NCBI GenBank assembly: GCA_947063855.1 | Contig: CAMSTW010000006.1 | Coordinates: forward strand, 1-64,000 | From: an uncultured Dorea sp. | GTDB taxonomy: Bacteria > Bacillota > Clostridia > Lachnospirales > Lachnospiraceae | Length of the DNA: 64,000 nucleotides | Reading direction: 5' to 3' | Shown: positions 27,464 to 37,078 of the stretch, in pieces | Position numbering within the stretch: position 1 is the stretch's first letter | Layout: each line of letters starts with the position of its first letter | Notes under the pieces: generated by a model | The model's database searches: none | What the model was told of the DNA's origin: nothing | The model's input: only the letters and a program-made list of their open reading frames with translations | Position numbers and translations under genes: made by a program

Positions 27464-28864
27464 TTACTCTCCGTCTGTTCCGGGATCATATCCCGGATCG
27501 TCACCGCCTCCAGGGTTATCGCCGCCTCCAGGTGTATCGCCGCCTCCGGGCGTATCGCCGCCTCCAGGTGTATCACCGTCTCCAAACGTATCGCCGCCTC
27601 CGGACGGAGGAGTGACAATGCCTGTATTACCGCCGCTGTTTTGATTGCCGCCGCTGCTGTTGTTACCGCCGCTGTTTTGATTGCCGCCCGAGTAATTGCC
27701 GCTGTTTGTGCCGCTTCCGCTGTAATGGTTTTCTTCCGGCTGATCCATCACATCCTGATCCGATTCTTCTATAAGGTTGCCGCTCTGGTCTCCCGCCTTC
27801 GCAATAATCTTGTCGCTGATTGCCGACACCTTGGAGGATACGGTATACGACTCCCCTTCCCCGTAGAAAAACGTATGGAGCTTCTCCACATTGGACTCCA
27901 GCGTTACAGGGATTACCGTACTTCCGACACCGGCCAGGTCCCCGGTCGTCTTATCGAAGGGGAATCCCGTCGTCTCCCCCAGCTTATAATCGAACGCATC
28001 CTTGGCATACTCTAATATCTCTGTCAGTGTAAAATTCGTAGACACCTCCGGGAATACCTTGTCAATGATCTTATTAAGCTGTGCGGGCGTCGCCTGCTGC
28101 AGCTTCTCGATCACCTTCGTCAGCACATCCCTCTGTCTCTCCGTCCTGCGGAAATCGTCTCCCTTCGTCTTACGGATCCTGGAATACGCAGTCGCCTGAA
28201 CACCGTTCAGAATCTGCGGTCCCGGCTCCGTAACTCCCGCAGACACCCTGTCGGTCACCTTCATAATCTCTATGGCATAACCGCAGATCTGGGAGATCTC
28301 CTCCTCCTGGACATCAATCTCTACTCCGCCCACTGCATCGACCACATCAATCAGAGAGTTGAAATTCACCGTTACATAATGCTCGATATCCATATCCAGA
28401 TTCTTGTTAAGAAGCGCCATGGCCTCCTGGGGTCCACCGTAAGAATAGGCCGCGTTCGCCTTGTCCAGCCTGCCGTCCTTCTGCTCTAACAAGGTATCCC
28501 TGTACACGGAAGATATCTTCACCTCCAGCGTCGCCCGGTTCAAACTGGCAATCATGATCGTATCGCTTCTGGTTCCCTTATCCAGTTCATTATCCCTGGA
28601 ATCTACGCCGAATAACGCCACATTCAGATATCCCGTCCCACGTTCTCTGGCTTCCTCCGAAACATTCAACTCAGCCGGCGTTACCGTCGTCGTATCTATA
28701 TCCAGCTTCGACAGCTTACTCGCCAGAATCACAGCTCCTGCCGCCGCAACCAGCGCCGTCGTCCCGCCCAGGATGATTCCGATCTTCTTCCCCAGAGACC
28801 ATGCGGCAAAGCCACGCTTCTTCGATCTGCGCCCACGTCTGTAATGATTTCTTTCCCTTGCCAT
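27464..28864 (-). CDS. LCP (LytR-CpsA-Psr) family protein with repetitive Gly/Asp/Pro C-terminus
   Basis: LNVALFGVDSRDNELDKGTRSDTIMIASLN, SSVYRDTLL, RIRKTKGDDFRRTERQRDVL. Confidence 0.93.
   Translation of the reverse strand: MARERNHYRRGRRSKKRGFAAWSLGKKIGIILGGTTALVAAAGAVILASKLSKLDIDTTTVTPAELNVSEEARERGTGYLNVALFGVDSRDNELDKGTRSDTIMIASLNRATLEVKISSVYRDTLLEQKDGRLDKANAAYSYGGPQEAMALLNKNLDMDIEHYVTVNFNSLIDVVDAVGGVEIDVQEEEISQICGYAIEIMKVTDRVSAGVTEPGPQILNGVQATAYSRIRKTKGDDFRRTERQRDVLTKVIEKLQQATPAQLNKIIDKVFPEVSTNFTLTEILEYAKDAFDYKLGETTGFPFDKTTGDLAGVGSTVIPVTLESNVEKLHTFFYGEGESYTVSSKVSAISDKIIAKAGDQSGNLIEESDQDVMDQPEENHYSGSGTNSGNYSGGNQNSGGNNSSGGNQNSGGNTGIVTPPSGGGDTFGDGDTPGGGDTPGGGDTPGGGDNPGGGDDPGYDPGTDGE
27499..27608. 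repeat. 18-nt tandem repeat (GGGDTP coding minisatellite)
   Basis: Repeated cgccgcctccaggtgtat-type units within the LCP gene. Confidence 0.85.
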
Positions 28865-29011
28865 TATCCAATGTCCTTTCTCTCCGTCTTTTAGAAATTG
28901 TCAAAAGCGTGCTTACTCTATAGTAAGCCAGCTCCAAAACCCTCTGCCTATGGTAACATTCTTCAATATATTACCTCATTTTCTCAAAAACTGCAATAAA
29001 AAAATGACGAA

Positions 29012-29956
29012 TCAGGCTTTCTGCCTGTTCTCCCAGTAAGCCTCACTGGCAGAACACTTCCTTACAACCCACACCGGCAGTCTGCGGTAGTTCTTTCCCA
29101 GCTTATATCCAAGGTATTTACATCCGCTCTTATATACAAGTTCCGCGATCAGATACGGCTTTTTCTTCTTCAGCAGATACCATGCCGTATTCCCCACCAG
29201 ACGTATTCCTTCCGCTTCCGAGGAAATCCCTTCAAAGACCTCCGGATGGTCCGCCTGGGACACAGCCATGTCAAAATTCCTGTGAAACTGCTGGCGGCCT
29301 GTGTAATTGTGAGAGTGTATCACCCTCGCATCTGCCGCATAGGCAACCTGGTAACCGGCCCGCACCATCCCTGCCGCCATGATCATATCCTCATTGAAGA
29401 TGGTATGTCTGATAAATCCTCCCATCTCCTGGTAAATGCTGCGCCGATACGCCGCACATACATCCGAACAGAAGAACGTCTTGATCCCAAGTTCAGACAG
29501 ATCCTCCCGTCCCTTTATCCGTCCTTCTTCGGGGTAATTAAAGCTGCGGGTATAACGTTCGATCAGCCTGCATCCCTTCGCCGGCAGCTGTCTTGCATAA
29601 GAGATGCCAATCCGTTCTGATTCGTGAAGCGGCCTCACCAGATTACGGATCAGATGCCGGTCAGCCGGTACGGCGTCCTGTGTCATGAAGATTACAATCT
29701 TTGCATCAGACAGTTCGAACCCCATGTTCCGGGTCGCTCCATGATCAAATTCTTCCGGTTCGATATGCCTGACAGACACCCCCTCCATCCGTCCGGCTTC
29801 CTCCGGGAAATAATCCGTCCTCGTATTGATGACATAGATATGCCCCGGCGGTTCCGTCTGATCCTTAAGTCTTCTCAGGCACTGGGTGAATCTCTCATCC
29901 GGATGATGCGTCAGAATCACAACATCCGCTCTGTCCCACTTATTCTGTCCGTTCAT
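29012..29956 (-). CDS. Family 2 glycosyltransferase (rhamnosyltransferase-like)
   Basis: ADVVILTHHPDERFTQCLRRLKDQT, FDHGATRNMGFELSDAKIVIFMTQDAVPAD. Confidence 0.88.
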   Translation of the reverse strand: MNGQNKWDRADVVILTHHPDERFTQCLRRLKDQTEPPGHIYVINTRTDYFPEEAGRMEGVSVRHIEPEEFDHGATRNMGFELSDAKIVIFMTQDAVPADRHLIRNLVRPLHESERIGISYARQLPAKGCRLIERYTRSFNYPEEGRIKGREDLSELGIKTFFCSDVCAAYRRSIYQEMGGFIRHTIFNEDMIMAAGMVRAGYQVAYAADARVIHSHNYTGRQQFHRNFDMAVSQADHPEVFEGISSEAEGIRLVGNTAWYLLKKKKPYLIAELVYKSGCKYLGYKLGKNYRRLPVWVVRKCSASEAYWENRQKA

Positions 29957-31275
29957 TATTCCTTAACATCCTTCTTCTTATTCTTATCATATCCTACATA
30001 CAGATACATCATCCCTGTAAGAATCAGCCAGAACCAGGTCGTCGCATTGCTGAACCAGGTTGTAAAAAACGCAAGTCCCAGATAGATCGCCATCTGCCCG
30101 TAGAAAAGGTAGGCGACCGGATTATCGCTCTTTTTTACTACCCGCATCATCCATTTGGCCGCCACACCCAGAAGCGCCGCGAACAAAAATACCCCTGCGA
30201 TACCAAAATCATAATATGCGTCATAGAACATCGTCAGAGTCGTAAGCTCCGGCTTTGTCAAAAAAACGGGGGACGATACCAGCGACGGAAACACAAACTT
30301 AAGTCCCGTTAAGGCAAACACAGGAAACAGCATTCTGACTCCCAGGGTATGCCGTGTCAGCTGTTCCACCATACAATTAAAATTCTCGAAATTATTCGCC
30401 ACATACATATAGGGCTGTGTGATAAAGATCGGCATCTTCGCATACTTCATCTCGAAGATCCCGTTCAGGTACGTAATGTCATGATGCCGGAACACGGTCA
30501 GAACCACGTAGACCGGAAGCAGGGCAAATACAATCAGTACCATCGTCCGAAGCCTCATCTTACGGTTCACCATCAGGTATGTAACCACTGCAAATCCAAC
30601 GGCGAACAGAAGCTGGAATCTTGATACGCACAGGAACGGAATCACAACTGCGGTCACATTGGCCGCAGCCAGAAACACCTTCTTCTTCCTCTCTGCGGCA
30701 TGTCCCACCTTCAGATATAAGATCGTGATCGCAGGTATCAGGATGCAGCTTATGGTAAAATAATGTACCCCCGATATGTGAAAATAAGAATATGCATGGG
30801 GCTTATCAGAAAACAGAGGAATAAATCCAAGGAGCGCGGCCTCTATGATAAAACATGCCAGAGAGACCACGGTAAGGAGCGCGATACACACAAAAAGCCT
30901 CTGCGCCTTACCTTCGTCCCTGTCGATCTCCTTTACCTCATCCAGGCTGTATTTTCTTCCCCATTCATAACCGATGCCAAATCCGATATATATAAGAAAG
31001 AAGCACAGCCAGGTGATGTAACTCCAGTCGCTCTGAAGCCTGCTCAGCTTAAAACATGCCAGCCCCTGGCCGCCGACCCAGGCCAGGGTAAAGAGCGCCC
31101 GAAGCTCCGTCAGATTCTGCATCTCCCTGACCAGATGCACATACAGATACACAGCCTCCAGTATGAGCACCATCCCCGAGACATAATAAAGACCCGCAAG
31201 GGAAGCGATATAACTGACAAAAAAGGCCAGCATATACGTACCATATTCCATTATGATCTCATCACGTCTTCTCAT
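29956..31275 (-). CDS. Oligosaccharide repeat-unit polymerase (Wzy-like membrane protein)
   Basis: Polytopic membrane protein of oligosaccharide-repeat-polymerase type in a polysaccharide locus. Confidence 0.75.
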   Translation of the reverse strand: MRRRDEIIMEYGTYMLAFFVSYIASLAGLYYVSGMVLILEAVYLYVHLVREMQNLTELRALFTLAWVGGQGLACFKLSRLQSDWSYITWLCFFLIYIGFGIGYEWGRKYSLDEVKEIDRDEGKAQRLFVCIALLTVVSLACFIIEAALLGFIPLFSDKPHAYSYFHISGVHYFTISCILIPAITILYLKVGHAAERKKKVFLAAANVTAVVIPFLCVSRFQLLFAVGFAVVTYLMVNRKMRLRTMVLIVFALLPVYVVLTVFRHHDITYLNGIFEMKYAKMPIFITQPYMYVANNFENFNCMVEQLTRHTLGVRMLFPVFALTGLKFVFPSLVSSPVFLTKPELTTLTMFYDAYYDFGIAGVFLFAALLGVAAKWMMRVVKKSDNPVAYLFYGQMAIYLGLAFFTTWFSNATTWFWLILTGMMYLYVGYDKNKKKDVKE

Positions 31276-32513
31276 TGCCCGTCTCCCTCAAACGTAGTCT
31301 GCATCGCCCTCGTATCCTCCGTCACTCCTGTCAGCCAGATAATATCATCATGGATCTGCTTCACCTTCTCTGAGGGCAGATAATCATTCTCACTAAAGAT
31401 ATTCTGATGAAGCTGTGTCACATTATCAACAAATCCGATGGGGACCACATAGGATCCCTCGTGATTACGCACATTGTCGTCCGTTGTTACCGCGTATGGG
31501 AAGCCGGTCGTCTCTACGATATCGTAATTCATAATATTCGCCGCAAATCCCAGCATATCCGTGATTGACAGACTTGTAGAGATCTGAGGGAACACCTCAT
31601 TCACGATCTTGTTCAGTGTAAAGAGATCGGCCTGCTTCGCTTTGTCGGCCGTCATCTTAAGTATCTTCCTCTGACGCTCCGTCCTCTTGAAGTCATTCCC
31701 TTCCGTATAACGGATCCGCGCATATCCCACCGCATGCACGCCGTCTAACAGCTGCGTACCCGCCACCTCGTCAATCTTGACCATCTCTTTTCCCACCACC
31801 TGGGCTGTCTCGAAGGCGTAGCCATTGCTGTAGAAGGCTTCTTCCTGGGTCATATCAACCTCCAGACCGCCCAGTGCGTCAATCACATCCACCAGCGCAC
31901 TGAAATTCACACTGACGTAATTACGGATATCCAGGTCAAAATTACGGTTCAAAAGGCTTATGGCCGCCTCCGGTCCGCCCCTGTTATATGCGGCGTTGGC
32001 CTTCTCATAGGATCCGTCCTCCTGCATAAGAAGCGTATCGCGGTACACGGATACCAGCTTTACATCACTTGTGTCATTATTGATACTTGCGATCATGATA
32101 CAGTCGCTCTGTACTCCTCCGTCCAGCTCGCCGTTCCTGGAATCCAGACCAAACAATGCAATATTCGTATATGGCCCTGTATCCTTATAGACCTCCAGAT
32201 GGTCCGGGTTCAGGATATTAATATCCAGCTTGCCAAGCTTCAGCATTGCGTATCCTGCTACACACAAGACGCCTAATATCAATAATTCAAAACAAAGCAG
32301 CAGCGTTCTTCTTCTTCGCCTCTTACGCCTGAGCTTCCGGCGTTCGTCCCGGGCTGCCTTCCGGCCGGCGTCTCTTCCTGAACGTCCCTTCCCGGCCGCC
32401 CTCTGACCGTCTCCGGCGCCCCGGCGCTCATACTCCGGCGCCCGGCGCTTTGCGCCCTTCTCCTGACGCCTTCTCTCCTCAGCCTGCCTGTTTCCGTTGT
32501 TCATCTTACTCAT
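31272..32513 (-). CDS. LCP family protein
   Basis: TNIALFGLDSRNGELDGGVQSDCIMIASIN, VSVYRDTLL, RIRYTEGNDFKRTERQRKIL. Confidence 0.93.
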   Translation of the reverse strand: MSKMNNGNRQAEERRRQEKGAKRRAPEYERRGAGDGQRAAGKGRSGRDAGRKAARDERRKLRRKRRRRRTLLLCFELLILGVLCVAGYAMLKLGKLDINILNPDHLEVYKDTGPYTNIALFGLDSRNGELDGGVQSDCIMIASINNDTSDVKLVSVYRDTLLMQEDGSYEKANAAYNRGGPEAAISLLNRNFDLDIRNYVSVNFSALVDVIDALGGLEVDMTQEEAFYSNGYAFETAQVVGKEMVKIDEVAGTQLLDGVHAVGYARIRYTEGNDFKRTERQRKILKMTADKAKQADLFTLNKIVNEVFPQISTSLSITDMLGFAANIMNYDIVETTGFPYAVTTDDNVRNHEGSYVVPIGFVDNVTQLHQNIFSENDYLPSEKVKQIHDDIIWLTGVTEDTRAMQTTFEGDGQ

Positions 32514-32545
32514 GCCATCTCTCCCCTGTGGGCTTGTACATGGTA

Positions 32546-33949
32546 CTAATATGCGTTTTTATTCACAAACCCCTTAAAAAATGTCAAAAATATTATCTTA
32601 AAGTCAAACCCCAGCGTCCAGTTCTCTATATAATACAGGTCGTACTCTATGCGCTTGCGAATAGACGTATCCCCCCGGTATCCATTCACCTGCGCCCAGC
32701 CTGTAAGCCCCGGCCGGACCTGATGCTTGACTCTGTATCTCGGAATCTCCTCACTGAACTTCTCCACAAACTGCGGACGTTCCGGTCTTGGTCCCACCAT
32801 GCTCATATTCCCTTTCAGGACATTAAAAAGCTGCGGAAGCTCATCAATACTCGTCTTCCGTATGAACTTCCCGATCCCGGTGACCCTTGGATCATTCTGG
32901 GTCGTCCATCCTCCCTTTTCCTTTCCGGCGTCCTGAACGACCATCGAGCGGAACTTATACATCAGAAACGGCTTATTCTGATATCCAATCCGCTCCTGTT
33001 TAAAAATCAACGGTCCAGGCGAAGTCGTCTTAACAAGAACCGCCGTCACCGCCATAACCGGCGAGAAGATGATCAGAGCCGTGATCGCGCCAAACAGATC
33101 CACCCCCCGCTTCAGGAATGCATTCAGCGCATTGCTCAGCGGGACATGCCGGATATTGACCACCGGAAGCCCCAGCAGATCCTCCGTATAGGGCTTCGTC
33201 GGAATGATGTTGTTGTAATCCGGTATAAACTTCGTATGCACACCGGACTTCTCGCACATACTCACAATATGCTCCAGCTTATGGTATTCTGACAATCCCA
33301 TAGTTATGACGATCTCGTCTAATTTATTCTCCGGAAGGACAATGGTCAGGTTCTCCGTTCTCCCAAGCACCTTCGCCCCTCTGTACTCCGTCCCCCGCGG
33401 TTTATTGTCCGCCAGGATCCCTCTGACGATATAGCCCCACTCCGGATTCGCCCGGATCCTGTCTATATACTGCTCCGCCGCACGGCTGTAACCAATCAGC
33501 AGGATATGCTTCTGGTTATATCCCTTCTTCCTGATATTCCTTAACTCTTCTCTCAGTATATTCCGTCCTATGATCTCGACACAGACATTGACACAGAAAA
33601 AGATGAACATCATGGTTCTGGAGAAATCGGACTCTCTGGCCAGGTATAAGAACAGGATGAAGGTCATCAGTCCGATCACATTGGCCTGTATGATCCTCCA
33701 GGCCTCAAGCCTCCTGCCCTGTACCCGCTTGGGTGTGTATAACTGGAATATATAATAAAGTATCAGATATACCGGCACGATAAATACCAGCACTCTCATA
33801 TATTCATGGAGCGACAGATACCATGCCGCCATCGCAAAGATACCGCTCCGAAACCGGATATACCATGCCGCCACATAAGAAAATATGATTGCAAGGGCGT
33901 CTATTATTACATGGATTGTATTCAGCAGCTTCTGGTTATTCTTAATCAC
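32546..33949 (-). CDS. Polyprenyl glycosylphosphotransferase (initiating sugar transferase)
   Basis: N-terminal TM segments; KTTSPGPLIFKQERIGYQNKPFLMYKFRSM, DELPQLFNVLKGNMSMVGPRPERP, RPGLTGWAQVNGYRG. Confidence 0.94.
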   Translation of the reverse strand: MIKNNQKLLNTIHVIIDALAIIFSYVAAWYIRFRSGIFAMAAWYLSLHEYMRVLVFIVPVYLILYYIFQLYTPKRVQGRRLEAWRIIQANVIGLMTFILFLYLARESDFSRTMMFIFFCVNVCVEIIGRNILREELRNIRKKGYNQKHILLIGYSRAAEQYIDRIRANPEWGYIVRGILADNKPRGTEYRGAKVLGRTENLTIVLPENKLDEIVITMGLSEYHKLEHIVSMCEKSGVHTKFIPDYNNIIPTKPYTEDLLGLPVVNIRHVPLSNALNAFLKRGVDLFGAITALIIFSPVMAVTAVLVKTTSPGPLIFKQERIGYQNKPFLMYKFRSMVVQDAGKEKGGWTTQNDPRVTGIGKFIRKTSIDELPQLFNVLKGNMSMVGPRPERPQFVEKFSEEIPRYRVKHQVRPGLTGWAQVNGYRGDTSIRKRIEYDLYYIENWTLGFDFKIIFLTFFKGFVNKNAY

Positions 33950-34205
33950 TTTCGTTCACCTTTCGTTCGTTCCTCCTGATGATTACACCTTATAATACAA
34001 TAAATTATCAAAGTCGACAACCCGTCATTGCCGACTTTTTCTTAACAATTTATGAATATTGTCTTTATCTGCAATCGTATAAGCCCCTTTCACAGAAAAT
34101 TTAATATAGATAATCGAACCAGATTTTGCTATAATAACTAATGACTCATTGAGTGAATACGACTTGTGAAAGATTGAATAAACGGACACGGATTGGAGTA
34201 TAGAG

Positions 34206-35186
34206 ATGAAAGTTACGGTTGTAATCCCTAATTATAACGGACGGCACTTTATGGAACCCTGCCTTGCTTCGCTTAAGAAGCAGACATACCATGATTATAG
34301 AATTCTTGTTGTGGATAATGCTTCTACAGACGGAAGCATGGAATATATGCGCGAACATTATCCGGAGATTGAGACGATTGCGCTGGATCAGAATTACGGG
34401 TTCAGCAAGGCGGTGAATATCGGCATCCGGCATTCCAGGACTCCTTACGTGCTTCTTTTGAATAACGATACGACTGTGGATACGCATTTTCTGGAGGAGA
34501 TGGTGCGGGCGATCGAGAGCTCTAAGCGGATCTTCTCTGTCAGCAGCAAGATGATACAGATGTATCACCCGGAGTTGATTGACAGCGCCGGCGATCTCTA
34601 CACCCTGATTGGCTGGGGCGTATGCCGCGGAACGGGACGTCCGGCCGCCAACTATACCAGAACTGACGAGATCTTCTCTGCCTGTGCGGGCGCTGCGATC
34701 TACCGGCGCAGTGTATTTAAAAAGATCGGACTGTTTGACGAGAATCATTTCGCATATCTGGAGGATATCGACGTCGGATACCGGGCCAAGATCTACGGAT
34801 ACAGGAATATGTACTGTCCGGATGCACTGGTATACCACGTAGGAAGCGGGACCAGCGGTTCGAAGTATAATTCCTTCAAGGTCCGGCTGTCCGCCCGGAA
34901 CAATGTCTATCTGGATTATAAGAATATGCCTCTTCTGCAGCTTATGGTAAATTTCCTGCCGCTGCTTCTGGGGTATCTTGTGAAATATGCGTTCTTTGTT
35001 AAGATTGGATTCGGGAAGGATTATAAGGAAGGCTTCCTGGAAGGCTTCCGGACGAGGAAGGCCCAGAGAAAGGTGCCCTTCCGGATGCGCAATCTTCCTA
35101 ATTATATACGGATTGAAGGTCAGCTGATTGCACATACCTTTGCCTATGCAAAGGACTGGATCACCCGGAAGACGTCCGGAAAGTAA
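34206..35186 (+). CDS. Family 2 glycosyltransferase
   Basis: MKVTVVIPNYNGRHFMEPCLASLKKQTYHDYRILVVDNASTDGS. Confidence 0.93.
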   Translation: MKVTVVIPNYNGRHFMEPCLASLKKQTYHDYRILVVDNASTDGSMEYMREHYPEIETIALDQNYGFSKAVNIGIRHSRTPYVLLLNNDTTVDTHFLEEMVRAIESSKRIFSVSSKMIQMYHPELIDSAGDLYTLIGWGVCRGTGRPAANYTRTDEIFSACAGAAIYRRSVFKKIGLFDENHFAYLEDIDVGYRAKIYGYRNMYCPDALVYHVGSGTSGSKYNSFKVRLSARNNVYLDYKNMPLLQLMVNFLPLLLGYLVKYAFFVKIGFGKDYKEGFLEGFRTRKAQRKVPFRMRNLPNYIRIEGQLIAHTFAYAKDWITRKTSGK

Positions 35187-35410
35187 GCCCTCTTGGCTTT
35201 GAATACAAATGCGCTGTCAGGGGCGCATATTCACCGAAAAAGGATGTGCGTCCCATTTTGCAGGAAACCTGTCTCCAAATCATGAGTCCTACTTATTACT
35301 CAAGAATTCATGCAAAGATGTACCAGCAGGCTGCGTCAATTGATTTGGGGACAGATTATCCAACAAAGCGGGGCGTAAAGATTGCGGGGATATATCTTTT
35401 GCAATATTAA
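35183..35410 (+). pseudogene. Orphan C-terminal gene fragment without a plausible start
   Basis: Continuous frame ...FEYKCAVRGAYSPKKDVRPILQETCLQIMSPTYYSRIHAKMYQQAASIDLGTDYPTKRGVKIAGIYLLQY*; internal ATG at 35282 has no convincing RBS. Confidence 0.5.
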
Positions 35411-36015
35411 AAGTGAAAGGTATCCTTAAGCCCGGCCCACAATTGATCCTTACCGCTTAGATTAAGCGCCGTTCCGTCCGCCAGATGATAGCCATCTGCC
35501 GAAGCGCTGCCCTGATATTCCCCTATAAGGGAAGGCCATGCGACCCCGATCTCCGGATCATTCCACGCCAGTCCGCCTTCATCCCCCGGATGGTAGAAAT
35601 CCGTACATTTATAACAGAACTCTGCCACATCGCTCAGGACCAGGAAGCCGTGGGCGAAGCCCTCCGGAATATAGAACTGCTTCTTATTCTCTTCTGTAAG
35701 TTCAATGCCAAACCATTTCCCATAAGTGTCGCTGCCGCTCCTTAAATCAACCGCCACATCGAATACGGAACCCCGGATCACCCGCACAAGCTTTCCCTGG
35801 GGAAATTCCTTCTGAAAATGCAGTCCGCGCAGGACGCCTTTGGCCGAACAGGACTGGTTATCCTGGACAAACTGCATCGTAAGCCCGGCCTCTTCCATAT
35901 CCCGCTGATTATAGGTCTCCATAAAATATCCCCTGGCGTCTCCGTGAACGGCCGGTTCGATCACACACAGCCCCCTGATACCGCCGGCATCCTTCTCTAC
36001 TGTAATCTGTCCCAT
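35407..36015 (-). CDS. rfbC: dTDP-4-dehydrorhamnose 3,5-epimerase
   Basis: GDARGYFMETYNQRDMEEAGL, VLRGLHFQKEFPQGKLVRVIRGSVFDVAVDLR. Confidence 0.95.
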   Translation of the reverse strand: MGQITVEKDAGGIRGLCVIEPAVHGDARGYFMETYNQRDMEEAGLTMQFVQDNQSCSAKGVLRGLHFQKEFPQGKLVRVIRGSVFDVAVDLRSGSDTYGKWFGIELTEENKKQFYIPEGFAHGFLVLSDVAEFCYKCTDFYHPGDEGGLAWNDPEIGVAWPSLIGEYQGSASADGYHLADGTALNLSGKDQLWAGLKDTFHF

Positions 36016-36050
36016 CGTAGTATTCCTCTCTTCTCTGCTATATTTGTTCC

Positions 36051-37001
36051 TTAATTATCCTCGTCAAAGATCTCTTTCAGATATCTTTCAAGCGCATCCT
36101 GCCATGTGGGCAGAGGCTTGAATCCATTCTCTGCTAATTTGCCTTTATCCAGTCTGCTGTTGAATGGTCTGGCAGCCTTGGAAATACCGTATTCCTCAGT
36201 CGTGACCGGCACTACCGTAACCCTGTCTTCGGCATATTCCGTATGCCCAAGCTCCACTGCCTGACGGAAAATCTCCTTCGTAAAATCATACCAGCTGATA
36301 TAGCCGCCTTCATTGGTTGCGTGGTAATACCCATAGCGGTCCGTCTCAAGCATATCCACCAGAAGCCTTGCCAAGTCGTAGGTGTAGGTCGGCGTTCCGA
36401 TCTGATCGTCTACCACCTTGATCTGGTCGTGGGTCTTCCCGACATTCAGCATGGTCTTGATAAAATTCTTGCCGTTTCTGCCGAATACCCAGGCGATCCG
36501 CACGATAAAATACTTCGTCAGATTCTCTGCGACCGCAAGTTCACCTGCAAGCTTCGTCTCCCCGTATACATTCAGCGGCTTATAGTCCTTACAATCTGCA
36601 AGCCACGGGTCTGTCCCCTGGCCGTCAAACACATAATCCGTACTGAGATAGATCATCTTGCAGTCCAGTTCCTTACAGATCTTCGCTATATTCTCGGTGC
36701 CCTTCGCATTGATCGCACGCACCTTCTCTACTTTATCCTCATCCTCCGCCAGATCCACAGCCGTCCACGCCGCACAGTGAACGACCACATCCGGCGCCGC
36801 CGCCCGGATCTTCGCATCCACCGCTTCTGCCTCTGTAATATCCAGCTGTACATACGGCATGGAAGTCACCGCAGAGCCATCCTCTATACCGCTGTACCTG
36901 GGTGCAATGTCGCTGCCAATCCCCTCATAGCCGCGCTTCGCCAGCTCATTCATCACATCATGTCCCAGCTGTCCGGCCACGCCGGTTACCAATATCTTCA
37001 T
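36051..37001 (-). CDS. rfbD: dTDP-4-dehydrorhamnose reductase
   Basis: MKILVTGVAGQLGHDVMNEL, STDYVFDG, RIAWVFG. Confidence 0.95.
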   Translation of the reverse strand: MKILVTGVAGQLGHDVMNELAKRGYEGIGSDIAPRYSGIEDGSAVTSMPYVQLDITEAEAVDAKIRAAAPDVVVHCAAWTAVDLAEDEDKVEKVRAINAKGTENIAKICKELDCKMIYLSTDYVFDGQGTDPWLADCKDYKPLNVYGETKLAGELAVAENLTKYFIVRIAWVFGRNGKNFIKTMLNVGKTHDQIKVVDDQIGTPTYTYDLARLLVDMLETDRYGYYHATNEGGYISWYDFTKEIFRQAVELGHTEYAEDRVTVVPVTTEEYGISKAARPFNSRLDKGKLAENGFKPLPTWQDALERYLKEIFDEDN

Positions 37002-37078
37002 CTTCTACCTCCCGCTAATATACTGCCGTCCGCACACAGACACGGACAGCAGCTGCTTATTCATCTCGTTGTCTGAAA

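Noticed and set aside
27453-27644. Plus-strand Pro-rich ORF and possible CRISPR-like repeats
   Set aside because: This is the antisense of the Gly/Asp/Pro-coding minisatellite in the LCP gene; there are no unique spacers.
35269-35353. Inverted repeat CTGTCTCCAAATCA / TGATTTGGGGACAG
   Set aside because: Lies inside the continuous frame of the orphan gene fragment and has a mismatch; probably coincidental.
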